Below are positions 16,499 to 25,181 of a stretch of DNA of 64,000 bases, piece by piece (the stretch's first letter is position 1; every line of letters starts with the position of its first letter). Position numbers and translations under genes: made by a program. Below the pieces are notes generated by a model. The model was not told the DNA's origin, did no database searches, and worked only from the letters and a program-made list of their open reading frames with translations. The stretch comes from Streptomyces cavernae (GTDB lineage Bacteria > Actinomycetota > Actinomycetes > Streptomycetales > Streptomycetaceae), in contig NZ_RPDJ01000005.1 of the NCBI RefSeq assembly GCF_004023625.1, positions 124,001 to 188,000 on the forward strand, in the 5' to 3' direction.

Positions 16499-18253
16499 GT
16501 GAACGAGAACTACGCCGTGCCCGCGGTCGCCCTCGTCGTCGTCGCGACCGTCCTCGTCGGCGCCTTCGGGCTGCGGATTTCGCGGACGACGTCCGACTTC
16601 TACGTCGCCTCCCGCACCGTCGGCCCACGCCTCAACGCGGCCGCCATCAGCGGCGAGTACCTCTCCGCGGCGTCCTTCCTGGGCATCGCGGGGCTGGTGC
16701 TCATCCAGGGCCCGGACATGCTCTGGTATCCGGTCGGCTACACCGCCGGATACCTCCTCCTGCTGATCTTCGTCGCGGCACCGCTGCGCCGCTCGGGTGC
16801 CTACACGCTCCCCGACTTCGCCGAGGCACGGCTCGACTCCCAGGGCGTACGCCGTCTCGCGGGCGCGTTCGTGGTCGGCGTGGGCTGGCTGTACCTGCTG
16901 CCGCAGCTGCAGGGAGCCGGGCTCACGCTCGCCGTGCTGACCGATGCGCCGGACTGGATCGGTGCCGTGCTGGTAGCGGCCGTCGTGGTGGCGACCGTGG
17001 CGGCGGGCGGCATGCGCAGCATCACCTTCGTGCAGGCGTTCCAGTACTGGCTCAAACTGACCGCGCTGCTGGTCCCCGCCCTCTTCCTCGTCCTGGCCTG
17101 GCAGGGCGACGGGGCCCCGTCCCACGCCTTCGACGAACCGGCGACCTTCCGTGAGCAGCGGGCCGTCAGGATCGAGGAGGGACTCGACCTGAGGCTCGCG
17201 CGCCCCCTGGAGGTGGTGGCGAACGGCACCGTCGACGAGCGGGACTACACGGAAGAGCGGGTGTCCCTGTCGGCCGGGGTGCACCACATCGCGCCCGGCA
17301 CCCGGCTGACCTTCGCCGAGGGAGACCCCGTGCCCGCCGCGCGCTCCGACGGGACAGCGACCTCCGGTGAGGCCAGCATCGCCACCTCGCTCGCCTCCGA
17401 GGAGCGGCCGTTGTACGCGACATACGGGCTGATCCTCGCGACCTTCCTCGGCACCATGGGACTGCCCCATGTGGTCGTCCGCTTCTACACCAGCCCGAAC
17501 GGGGTCGCCGCCCGCCGCACCACGGTCGTCGTGCTCGGCCTGATCGGCGCCTTCTACCTCCTGCCACCCGTCTACGGCGCACTCGGCCGGATGTACGCCC
17601 CCGAACTCACCCTCACCGGGGACGCGGACGCGGCGGTCCTGCTCCTTCCGGACCGGATCATCGGCGGGGTCGGCGGAGATCTGCTGGGGGCACTGGTGGC
17701 GGGCGGGGCGTTCGCCGCGTTCCTGTCCACGGCGTCCGGACTGACCATGGCGGTGGCCGGGGTGCTCACCCAGGACGTGCTGCCCTCCCGGGGCGTACGG
17801 CACTTCCGGCTCGGCACCGTCCTCGCGATGGCCGTACCGCTGGTGGCCAGCGTGCTTGTGGGCGGGCTGCCGGTCGCCGACGCGGTCGGCCTCGCCTTCG
17901 CCGTCTCCGCCTCCTCCTTCTGCCCCCTGCTCGTCCTCGGCATCTGGTGGCGCCGGCTGACCCCGCCGGGTGCGGCGGCCGGAATGCTGGTGGGCGGCGG
18001 CTCGGCCCTGGTCGCGGTGGCCGCCACGATGGCCGGCTACCCCGGCACGGGAACCCTCCACGCCCTTCTCGCCTGGCCCGCACTCTGGTCGGTACCGCTC
18101 GGCTTCCTCACGATGATCCTGGTCTCCTTCGCCACCCAGGGCCGGGTCCCACCGGGGACGGCGGCCATCCTGGCCCGCTTCCACCTGCCGGAGGAACTGT
18201 CCGGGGGCGGCGCGGTCCGGGCGGCCGTGAACGTGAAGGAGACGGAGACATGA
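16499..18253 (+). CDS. Sodium:solute symporter (SSS family, acetate/monocarboxylate type)
   Basis: A 584-residue transporter with about 13 membrane segments, including the SSS hallmarks GEYLSAASFLGIAGLV and GLPHVVVRFYTSPNGVAARR. It is related to ActP-type cation/acetate permeases. A loop of about 100 residues (roughly 205-310) interrupts the membrane part with hydrophilic, acidic sequence, which is longer than in ActP. GTG at 16499 has GGAG upstream. The gene is bracketed by a LytTR regulator and a LytS-type kinase, so its substrate (pyruvate, acetate or similar) is likely sensed by that pair. Confidence 0.9.
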   Translation: MNENYAVPAVALVVVATVLVGAFGLRISRTTSDFYVASRTVGPRLNAAAISGEYLSAASFLGIAGLVLIQGPDMLWYPVGYTAGYLLLLIFVAAPLRRSGAYTLPDFAEARLDSQGVRRLAGAFVVGVGWLYLLPQLQGAGLTLAVLTDAPDWIGAVLVAAVVVATVAAGGMRSITFVQAFQYWLKLTALLVPALFLVLAWQGDGAPSHAFDEPATFREQRAVRIEEGLDLRLARPLEVVANGTVDERDYTEERVSLSAGVHHIAPGTRLTFAEGDPVPAARSDGTATSGEASIATSLASEERPLYATYGLILATFLGTMGLPHVVVRFYTSPNGVAARRTTVVVLGLIGAFYLLPPVYGALGRMYAPELTLTGDADAAVLLLPDRIIGGVGGDLLGALVAGGAFAAFLSTASGLTMAVAGVLTQDVLPSRGVRHFRLGTVLAMAVPLVASVLVGGLPVADAVGLAFAVSASSFCPLLVLGIWWRRLTPPGAAAGMLVGGGSALVAVAATMAGYPGTGTLHALLAWPALWSVPLGFLTMILVSFATQGRVPPGTAAILARFHLPEELSGGGAVRAAVNVKETET

Positions 18254-18560
18254 GAGCCCTGCCGAGACCGGCCGGTTTCCGCGCCCCCCGAGGCGCGGGG
18301 CCGTGTCGATCCGCGGCCCCGCCCCGGGGCGCGGCACCTCCCACGGGAGGCCCGTGGGTCGCCTGCCGGGCGGGGGCGGGCGCACCCAGGGGCGCGGGAA
18401 ACCGCGCGATCAGCCCCCGGCGGCCCGCGGCCGCGGACCGCACCGGGCTCCCCCGGCCCTCGGGCGGGCACGCGGTGGACCCGGCTGCCGAGTCCGGCGC
18501 CGTGGCGGGAGCCGCGTACGGGGCGCGGGCCACCGCCCCACACAGGAAGGAGGACGCTCC
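18254..18560. other. Intergenic region with a dispersed Streptomyces repeat
   Basis: No gene is supported in these 307 bp. GGGGCGCGGGAAACCGCGCG followed by ATCAGCCCCCGG (18389-18420) is a member of the short hairpin repeat I know as common between Streptomyces genes. CGCGGGG/CCCCGCG-type inverted repeats lie on both sides. The ribosome site of the following kinase (AAGGAGG, 18547-18553) closes the region. Confidence 0.6.
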
Positions 18561-19769
18561 ATGAGCGGATTCCTCGCCGGGCTCTGCGTCGCCGTGCTTC
18601 CCCTGCTCGCCGCCGGCTTCTGGCTGGGCCGACGCACCGCGCGTCCTCGGCAGCTCGGAGACCTGGGCACGCCCGTCGAGCACGCCACCTTCCTGACCCT
18701 GCACACCGCTTCGCTCGCCGCACCGCCCCTGCGCGCCGGACTCACCGAGGAGACCGCCCGGAAGTCGCTGCGACGGCTGCGCACCCTGCTCGGCACGGAC
18801 GCCCTCTGTCTCACCGACCGGGAGTCCGTACTGGCCTGGGACGGCGTGGGCGAACACCACCGCACCCAGCTCATGGAACGCCTCGGCGGCCCGCTGGACA
18901 GCGGCCGGGGCGAGGCCTTCCGGCTGCGGTGCGAGGAACCGGACTGCCCGCTGCGCTGGGCGGTCGTCGCGCCGCTCACCGTCGACGACCGTGTCCACGG
19001 CGCTCTGGTGGCCTGCGCACCGCGCGAGTCCGCCGTGCTCGTCCGCGCCGCGGGCGAGGTCGCCCGCTGGGTGTCGGTCCAGTTGGAGCTCGCCGACCTC
19101 GATCAGTCCCGCACCCGGCTGATCGAGGCCGAGATCAAGGCACTGCGGGCGCAGATCTCCCCGCACTTCATCTTCAACTCCCTCGCCGTGATCGCCTCGT
19201 TCGTCCGTACCGACCCCGAGCGCGCCCGGGAACTCCTCCTGGAATTCGCCGACTTCACCCGCTACTCGTTCCGACGGCACGGCGACTTCACGACGCTCGC
19301 CGACGAACTCCACGCCATCGACCACTATCTGGCGCTGGTCCGGGCACGCTTCGGCGACCGCCTCTCGGTCACCCTCCAGATCGCCCCCGAGGTGCTGCCG
19401 GTCACCCTGCCCTTCCTCTGTCTGCAACCCCTCGTAGAGAACGCCGTGAAACACGGGCTGGAGGGCAAGACCGACAAGAGCCACATCAGCATCACCGCGC
19501 AGGACGCCGGCGCCGAGGCCCTGGTCGTCATCGAGGACAACGGCAGCGGAATGGACCCGGAACGGCTGCGGCGCATCCTCGCCGGACACGCCGACGCCTC
19601 CGGCGGTGGTATCGGCCTGTCCAACGTCGACGACCGGCTGCGGCAGGTCTACGGGGACGACTACGGACTCGTCATCGAGACCGCGGTGGGAGCGGGGATG
19701 AAGATCACGGCCCGGCTGCCCAAGTACCAGCCGGGCGTGCACCCCCAGGGCCGACTGCCCACCGAGTGA
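18561..19769 (+). CDS. LytS-type sensor histidine kinase
   Basis: A 402-residue kinase. One N-terminal membrane anchor (residues 4-22), a GAF-like sensory region (about 40-175), then a His_kinase domain with phosphoacceptor His202 in QISPHFIFNS and an HATPase with N-box PLVENAVKHG and G-box DNGSGM. There is no multi-pass 5TM-LytS sensor, so the signal is probably intracellular or comes through the neighbouring symporter. ATG at 18561 has AAGGAGG seven bases upstream. Partner: the LytTR regulator at 15100. Confidence 0.92.
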   Translation: MSGFLAGLCVAVLPLLAAGFWLGRRTARPRQLGDLGTPVEHATFLTLHTASLAAPPLRAGLTEETARKSLRRLRTLLGTDALCLTDRESVLAWDGVGEHHRTQLMERLGGPLDSGRGEAFRLRCEEPDCPLRWAVVAPLTVDDRVHGALVACAPRESAVLVRAAGEVARWVSVQLELADLDQSRTRLIEAEIKALRAQISPHFIFNSLAVIASFVRTDPERARELLLEFADFTRYSFRRHGDFTTLADELHAIDHYLALVRARFGDRLSVTLQIAPEVLPVTLPFLCLQPLVENAVKHGLEGKTDKSHISITAQDAGAEALVVIEDNGSGMDPERLRRILAGHADASGGGIGLSNVDDRLRQVYGDDYGLVIETAVGAGMKITARLPKYQPGVHPQGRLPTE

Positions 19770-19772
19770 CCG

Positions 19773-19931
19773 TCAGGTGTTCCGCGACACGATCATGCCT
19801 AGCGTGATCAGTCCGAGGACCACCCAACCGAACCACAGCCATCCGTTGCTGCCGAGCGCCACCGTGTAGGCCGTCACCACGACCAGCCCTCCGACGGTGA
19901 GCACCCCCATCGTCTTCGTAGAACCGGGCAT
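19773..19931 (-). CDS. 52-residue membrane protein
   Basis: MPGSTKTMGVLTVGGLVVV... encodes two hydrophobic segments (about residues 9-24 and 29-47) and ends VSRNT. A very strong GAGGAGGAGGG site lies upstream of the ATG at 19931. It is convergent with the kinase gene, three bases between stops. Function unknown. Confidence 0.7.
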   Translation of the reverse strand: MPGSTKTMGVLTVGGLVVVTAYTVALGSNGWLWFGWVVLGLITLGMIVSRNT

Positions 19932-20080
19932 CGCACGCACCCTCCTCCTCGGCGGCTCCACCGCCTCGGCCCATCCTCGCCCGGCAGGGCGCACTCCGCC
20001 AGAGGCCGCCCAGGACAGAGGGGAGTTTCACGACCCGTCGGTGCTTACGGCTCGGTGCTTACGGCTCGGCGCTTCCGGGC

Positions 20081-22213
20081 TCAGGGCTCGTCCTTGTCCA
20101 TGGCCGCCCCGTCCTGCCGCTTGACGGTGCACACCACGAAGTGCGGGCCGGCCTCCCAGTAGCCGCTGAGCCAGAACGCGCTCTCGTAGGAGTTCGGGTC
20201 ATAGCCGTACTGGCTCGGTGGCACGTCCCGTTCGCAGGCGTCCAGGGAGGTGCGCCGGGCCTGGTCAGGGCTGGTGCCCGGGCTCAGCCGGATGAAATTC
20301 AGCACCCGCTGGTCGTGCCGGCCCTCGCAGGAGACCAGCAGCGCCGAGCGGGCCGAACGCCGGTCGAGGCAGTCCTGCTTCTGCATGTTGGCCGTGTCGT
20401 CGAACGCCATGCCCGGCTCGCGGTGCTCCCCGAGCGGACCGAACACGGGCCCGTGTGCGCCGAGCAGCAGACAGGGCGTGCGCCGTCCCGCCGCCTCGAA
20501 GCCGTCCTCGGTCGGCAGCAGGGCGTAGCCGCGTACGTCGGCGAGCATTCTGCGGACCTCCTCGGTCCGCTCCTCGCACTGCGCGGGCGCCTGTGTGCGT
20601 GCCTGCTCGGCCGACGCGGACTCGACCACGGCCATCACCTGGCCGTCCGGCGACCTGTCCCTGCAGGTGGGGTCGACCGTGAGCTTCGGGGTGCCCCGGA
20701 ACGGTCTCTCCGGCCAGTCCGCGATCACGCAGTCCCCGTTCTTGAGCGGCTCCGCCAGCCCGACCGCGCTCCCGTACGGCAGCCCCGAATCGTCCTGCAC
20801 GCGGTTGGCCATGGCGTACCAGACTCCGCCGAGGGCGAGCAGCGTGCCCAGGAACCCGCCCAGCAGGGCGTGCAGGACCCGGGGCCGCTGCCGACGCCGT
20901 GAGCCGGGGGAGGAGGAGTGGACCGGGCCCTGCGGGGAGCCTCCCGGCCCGTACGGATCTCCGTCGCCGGGCCAGGCGCCCGGACCGCGCCCGGTCGCAT
21001 GGCCCTCACCGGGCCGGGCCGCCGGACCGCCGTGGTGCCCGGCGGCCGTGCCCCACCGGGCCTCGTCCGGACCCGAACCTCCGGACGCGCGGTCGCCCTG
21101 CCCGGGAGGCACCGGCTCCCCGCCCGGTGCGCCGTTCCCGAGCGGTCGGACGGGGGCCCCGTGCGCGGTCGCGGTCGGTGGCTGCGTCTGAGGGTGCCCG
21201 GGTGACTGCGGGCCGGGCCAGGGGCGTGGGAAGCCGTGCTCGGACGGTGCGCTTCCGTATCCGTGACCGGGCTGCCCTGCCGGGGGATTCCCGCTCGCCC
21301 ACGGCGGCTCCGAGCCGATGTCCACCTGCGTGCGCGGATGCGTCTGCGGGGTGATGATCTGCGCGAGCGCCGCGGCGGTCTCCGCCGCCGAGATCCGCCG
21401 CACCGGATCCTTGGTGAGCATGGCCTGGAGCAGCGGCTCCAGCGCGCCCGCCCGCAGCATCGGCCGTGGCTCGTCGAGGACCACCGCGGTGACCCCCGCC
21501 AGATCGGAGTCGCGCTCGAAGGCGCCGATGCCTTCGACGGCGAAGTAGAGCGTGCAGCCCAGCGAGAACAGGTCGGCGGCGGGGGTCGGCGGCCCGCCGG
21601 TGGCCCGCTCCGGTGCGAGATATCCGGCTGTGCCCACCAGAACCGACTGCAGGGTGTAGCGGGTCTCTCCGGCGTCCGGCTGTACGGAGATGCCGTAGTC
21701 GGTCAGCAGCACCCGTGCGTACGGGGCGCCCGTGCGGTCGGGCGCCAGCAGGATGTTGGCCGGTTTGACGTCCCGGTGCATGATGCCGCGGTCATGGCCG
21801 GCGGTCAGCGCGTCCAGCACCGCGAGACCGATCCGGGCGGCCTCGGCGGGTGCCAGCGGGCCGCGCCGGGCGACCAGGTCGCGCAGGTCGAGCGCTCCGG
21901 ACACGTACTCCATCACGATCCACGGCAGCCCCTCGTGTTCCAGCACGTCGTGCACGGTCACCACGTGCGGATGGCCGCGTAATCCCGCCGCGTGCCGGGC
22001 CTCGGCGCGCGCCCGGGCGACCCGTGCCGAGCGCTCCTCCCCGGCTTCGGCAGGGTTGCGGAACACGATCTCCTTCAGCGCCACCTCGCAGACCAGGCGC
22101 TGGTCGTGGGCGAGCCACACATGGCCCATGCCGCCGCTGCCGAGGCGGTTCAGCAGCAGATAACGGCCGCCGATGACCCGGCCCACTCCCGAGTGCGGTG
22201 CTCCCGCTGCCAT
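20081..22213 (-). CDS. Membrane-anchored Ser/Thr protein kinase
   Basis: A 710-residue Hanks-type kinase. The cytoplasmic catalytic domain (about 12-285) has the P-loop GSGGMGHV, Lys in EVALKEI, HRDVKPANIL, DYG in place of DFG, and APERAT. A Pro/Gly-rich linker (about 290-440) leads to one membrane segment (LLGGFLGTLLALGGVWYAM) and an extracytoplasmic domain of about 240 residues with eight or so Cys, probably disulfide-bonded. It has no PASTA repeat; a PASTA-like domain is instead on the lipoprotein encoded 15 bp upstream (22229-23935). The pair looks like a divided sensor. Confidence 0.93.
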   Translation of the reverse strand: MAAGAPHSGVGRVIGGRYLLLNRLGSGGMGHVWLAHDQRLVCEVALKEIVFRNPAEAGEERSARVARARAEARHAAGLRGHPHVVTVHDVLEHEGLPWIVMEYVSGALDLRDLVARRGPLAPAEAARIGLAVLDALTAGHDRGIMHRDVKPANILLAPDRTGAPYARVLLTDYGISVQPDAGETRYTLQSVLVGTAGYLAPERATGGPPTPAADLFSLGCTLYFAVEGIGAFERDSDLAGVTAVVLDEPRPMLRAGALEPLLQAMLTKDPVRRISAAETAAALAQIITPQTHPRTQVDIGSEPPWASGNPPAGQPGHGYGSAPSEHGFPRPWPGPQSPGHPQTQPPTATAHGAPVRPLGNGAPGGEPVPPGQGDRASGGSGPDEARWGTAAGHHGGPAARPGEGHATGRGPGAWPGDGDPYGPGGSPQGPVHSSSPGSRRRQRPRVLHALLGGFLGTLLALGGVWYAMANRVQDDSGLPYGSAVGLAEPLKNGDCVIADWPERPFRGTPKLTVDPTCRDRSPDGQVMAVVESASAEQARTQAPAQCEERTEEVRRMLADVRGYALLPTEDGFEAAGRRTPCLLLGAHGPVFGPLGEHREPGMAFDDTANMQKQDCLDRRSARSALLVSCEGRHDQRVLNFIRLSPGTSPDQARRTSLDACERDVPPSQYGYDPNSYESAFWLSGYWEAGPHFVVCTVKRQDGAAMDKDEP

Positions 22214-22228
22214 CCGGACCTCCCGATC

Positions 22229-23935
22229 TCAGGCCGTGCTCGTGCTGGGCGCACCGCTGGTGACGGTGGCGCTGCTGCTGGGCCGCGCGCTGACGACGGG
22301 CGGGTCACCGACCGCCGTGGGGACGGCACCCGAGGGCTCGGACCCCGCGCTGCCGGTGGGCGTGCCCGTGCCCCCTCCGGCGGCCGAGGTTCCGCCGCCG
22401 CCCGTGGGCGCTCCGCCGCCCCCGGCGGAGGTGCCGCCGCCATCGGTGGGTGTGCCACCGCCGCCTGCCGAAGTGCCGCCCCCACTGCCGCCGTCCGGGG
22501 GCGTGCTCCCGCCGCCGGCGGAGGTGCCGCCCCCGGCCGAGGAGCCGCCCCCGCTCGCGACCCCTCCGTCCGTGGTGGTCCCTCCGTCCGTGGCGGTTCC
22601 CCCGCCCGCAGCCGCCCCTCCGTCCGTGGCGGTCCCTCCGTCGGTCGATGAGCCGCCGTCCGTTGATGAGCCCCCGGCTGCCGACGACGAGCTCCCGCCG
22701 GTGGGCGAACCGGAGCCGCCGCCCGATGCCGACGGTGATGCGCCACCGCTCGACCCCGACTCCGAGGGCGAGCCGGAGGGCCCGGCGGACGGCGAGCCGC
22801 CTCCGCTCGGCGAGCCGCCTCCGCCCGGTGAGCCGCCGCCGGACGGGCTCTCGTCCGGCGTACCGCTGGAGGACGACGAGCCGCCGCCCGTCGGCTCGTC
22901 CGTCCCACCGCTTCCGCCGCCGTCCCCACCGGACGACGAGTCCCCGCCCTCGGACGGAGTGGTGCCCCGGCTCCCGGAGTCCACCGAGAGGGTCACGTAG
23001 TCACCCCACCGCAGTCCGGCCCCGGCCGGAGGCTGTGAGCCGGTGACCGCCGCGTCGTCCGGCGGTGGTGCGTCCCCGGCGTAGGCGATCGCCAGACCCT
23101 GGTCCATGAGCCGTCGGCTCGCGGTGGCGTACGTCATCCCGCTCACGCCGGGAACCCGCAGCTCCGCCTGGGCGTCGAAAGTGCGGTCGTCGCGCCCGTC
23201 GGTGCCGACGGGGCGGTCGAGGCCGCGGCCGGGATCCTCCACGTCGACGAGCGCCAGCCGCTCCAGCCTGCGGGTCGCGGGCTGAACGGCCACCACGGAC
23301 CGCTCGTCATAGCCCCGCCAAGGAGTGTTGCCGTCCTCGAACGTCACCGAGATCTTCCGGGTGTCACCGTCGAAAGCACGCAGCGGATTTCCGCATGAAC
23401 ACTTCACTGCAGGAAGTCCCTGGTCGTCCACCAGAACCGCGATTCCCGCCTCCAGCAGGGCGTTGTAAGCGACGGCCCTGCCTTTCTCGTAGTCGTGGTT
23501 CTTGACGAGAGTGTCGTGACGCAACAGAACAGGAGTGAGGTTGTCGAGGTAGCGCGTGATCCCATCGGGTGAAATTCCGATCACGCGTGCCCATTCCAGC
23601 GCCTTTTGCCGGTTCTTCGGGTCGGTGAGGAATTTTTTCAGTCGTTCGATGTCGCAGACCCGCGGTTTACGTGTTCCCCCGTACAGTCCAGGCGTGTTGC
23701 CCTGCTGGAGGCTGCCGCGGGGCCGCCGTGACGAGATCTTGGCGTCCTGGCCGAGACCGCTCGTCCGTTCGTCGAAGAAAGGTGCGAGAGACGGCACGCC
23801 CGCCGCCACGGCCTTCACCACGATCATTTGGTCGGCTCTGCTGCAGCCGCTGAGGATCAATACGGAAACCAGCAGAACAGCGACCCTACGCAGCGCTGAT
23901 TTCCCGGCCCTTTGCATGGATGCGCACAATGTCAT
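22229..23935 (-). CDS. DUF6777/PASTA-type lipoprotein with long Gly/Ser tail
   Basis: A 568-residue lipoprotein. The signal peptide ends in a lipobox (LILSGCS, Cys at about residue 32). A DUF6777-like globular part follows (about 35-240, with KCSCGNPLRAF and GYDERSVVAVQPA), then one PASTA-like domain (VPGVSGMTYATASRRLMDQG... to YVTLSVDSG). The last 240 residues are low-complexity Gly, Ser, Thr and Pro in short repeated units (GGGTSAGGG, STDGG). ATG at 23935 has GGGGGGAG five bases upstream. It is co-transcribed with the Ser/Thr kinase and could present a wall-derived signal to it. Confidence 0.85.
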   Translation of the reverse strand: MTLCASMQRAGKSALRRVAVLLVSVLILSGCSRADQMIVVKAVAAGVPSLAPFFDERTSGLGQDAKISSRRPRGSLQQGNTPGLYGGTRKPRVCDIERLKKFLTDPKNRQKALEWARVIGISPDGITRYLDNLTPVLLRHDTLVKNHDYEKGRAVAYNALLEAGIAVLVDDQGLPAVKCSCGNPLRAFDGDTRKISVTFEDGNTPWRGYDERSVVAVQPATRRLERLALVDVEDPGRGLDRPVGTDGRDDRTFDAQAELRVPGVSGMTYATASRRLMDQGLAIAYAGDAPPPDDAAVTGSQPPAGAGLRWGDYVTLSVDSGSRGTTPSEGGDSSSGGDGGGSGGTDEPTGGGSSSSSGTPDESPSGGGSPGGGGSPSGGGSPSAGPSGSPSESGSSGGASPSASGGGSGSPTGGSSSSAAGGSSTDGGSSTDGGTATDGGAAAGGGTATDGGTTTDGGVASGGGSSAGGGTSAGGGSTPPDGGSGGGTSAGGGGTPTDGGGTSAGGGGAPTGGGGTSAAGGGTGTPTGSAGSEPSGAVPTAVGDPPVVSARPSSSATVTSGAPSTSTA

Positions 23936-24120
23936 TACCGCTCCCCCCGGCGGTTCCCCCGTCACCCTGCAGAGCGGAAGCAGGGTGTCGAGCCTCATGC
24001 TACTGAATGAGAAAGGCTTTCAGTCAAGGGAGAAAGAACTGGGCATGGGAGAAAGAAGAGGGCACCCTGCGCCGACGGGGGATCCAGCGCGGTAAAGGGG
24101 GTTCCCGGGCTGAAAGCAGC

Positions 24121-25071
24121 TCAGCGGCCGCGTGCGTTCAGCGAGGCGAGATAGGCGTTGTACGCCTCGAGTTCCTTGTCGCCGTCCCGGTCGGCCGCCC
24201 GGTCCGTGCGCCTGGCCTGCCGCTGCTCCGAGCGGTACCACTGGAACAGCAGCGCGATGAGGACCAGTACGGACGGGATCTCACTGAACGCCCAGGCGAT
24301 ACCGCCGGCGGCGTTCTGGTCGGCGAGAGCGTCGATGCCGAGCGAGGCGGGCGGATCGCTGTAGGTGCCGACCATCGGCGACGACGCCATCATCAGCGCG
24401 ATGCCGAAGAACGCGTGGAACGGCATACCGGCGAACAGCAGCAGCATGCGCATCAGATGGCCGGGGCGGTGCGGCCCCGGGTCGATTCCCATGATCGGCC
24501 AGAAGAAGACCATGCCGACGGCGAGGAAGTGCACCATCATCGCGATGTGCCCGGTCTTGGACCCCATCAGGGAGTCGAAGAGCGGGGTGAAGTACAGCGC
24601 GTACAGGCTCGCGATGAACATCGGGATCGTGAACGCGGGATGCGTGATGATCCGCATGTAGCGGCTGTGCAGCAGCATCAGCAGCAGCTCACGCGGCCCC
24701 TTGCGGTTCCCTCCGGCGGTCGGCAGGGCGCGCAGCGCCAGCGTGATCGGCGCACCGAGCAGGATCAGGATCGGCGACAGCATGCTGATCACCATGTGCT
24801 GCACCATGTGCACGCTGAACATGACCATGCCGTAGTCGTTGAGTCCGGTGCACATGACCAGCAGCACGCTCAGCACACCCGCGGTGAACGAGACGGTGCG
24901 CCCCACCGGCCACTTGTCCCCGCGCCGCGTCAGCCGCGCCACGCCCCATGCGTAGAGCCCCAGCCCCACCAGGCAGGCGATGAGGAAGAACGGGTCCGCC
25001 GACCATTCGAGACCTCGGCCCAGGGTGAAGGGAGGCAGTTCGGTGGTCGTGCCGTGCCCGCTGTGATCCAT
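24121..25071 (-). CDS. ctaG: Cytochrome c oxidase assembly protein CtaG-type
   Basis: A 316-residue caa3_CtaG-family membrane protein with seven or so transmembrane segments. Conserved His residues are in VHMVQHMVISM, PFHAFFG and MVHFLAVG, which fit copper handling for oxidase assembly. It begins MDHSGHGTTTE, a His-containing N-terminus. ATG at 25071 has AGGAG seven bases upstream. It stands alone here, away from cox genes. The short gap 23936-24120 before it holds no gene. Confidence 0.9.
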   Translation of the reverse strand: MDHSGHGTTTELPPFTLGRGLEWSADPFFLIACLVGLGLYAWGVARLTRRGDKWPVGRTVSFTAGVLSVLLVMCTGLNDYGMVMFSVHMVQHMVISMLSPILILLGAPITLALRALPTAGGNRKGPRELLLMLLHSRYMRIITHPAFTIPMFIASLYALYFTPLFDSLMGSKTGHIAMMVHFLAVGMVFFWPIMGIDPGPHRPGHLMRMLLLFAGMPFHAFFGIALMMASSPMVGTYSDPPASLGIDALADQNAAGGIAWAFSEIPSVLVLIALLFQWYRSEQRQARRTDRAADRDGDKELEAYNAYLASLNARGR

Positions 25072-25181
25072 CGGCAGGCTCCTGATTCGTGGGGGTTGAG
25101 CGCTGTCTGTCCGCACCAAGAGTAGAACCGCCCCCGGCCGCGGCTGCGACCGGGGGCGGCCCGAAGCCCCTGGGATACCTG

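Noticed and set aside
22173..23000. Forward Pro-rich open frame opposite the lipoprotein tail
   Set aside because: It is the complement of the Gly/Ser repeat codons; the lipoprotein frame has a signal peptide, lipobox and domains.
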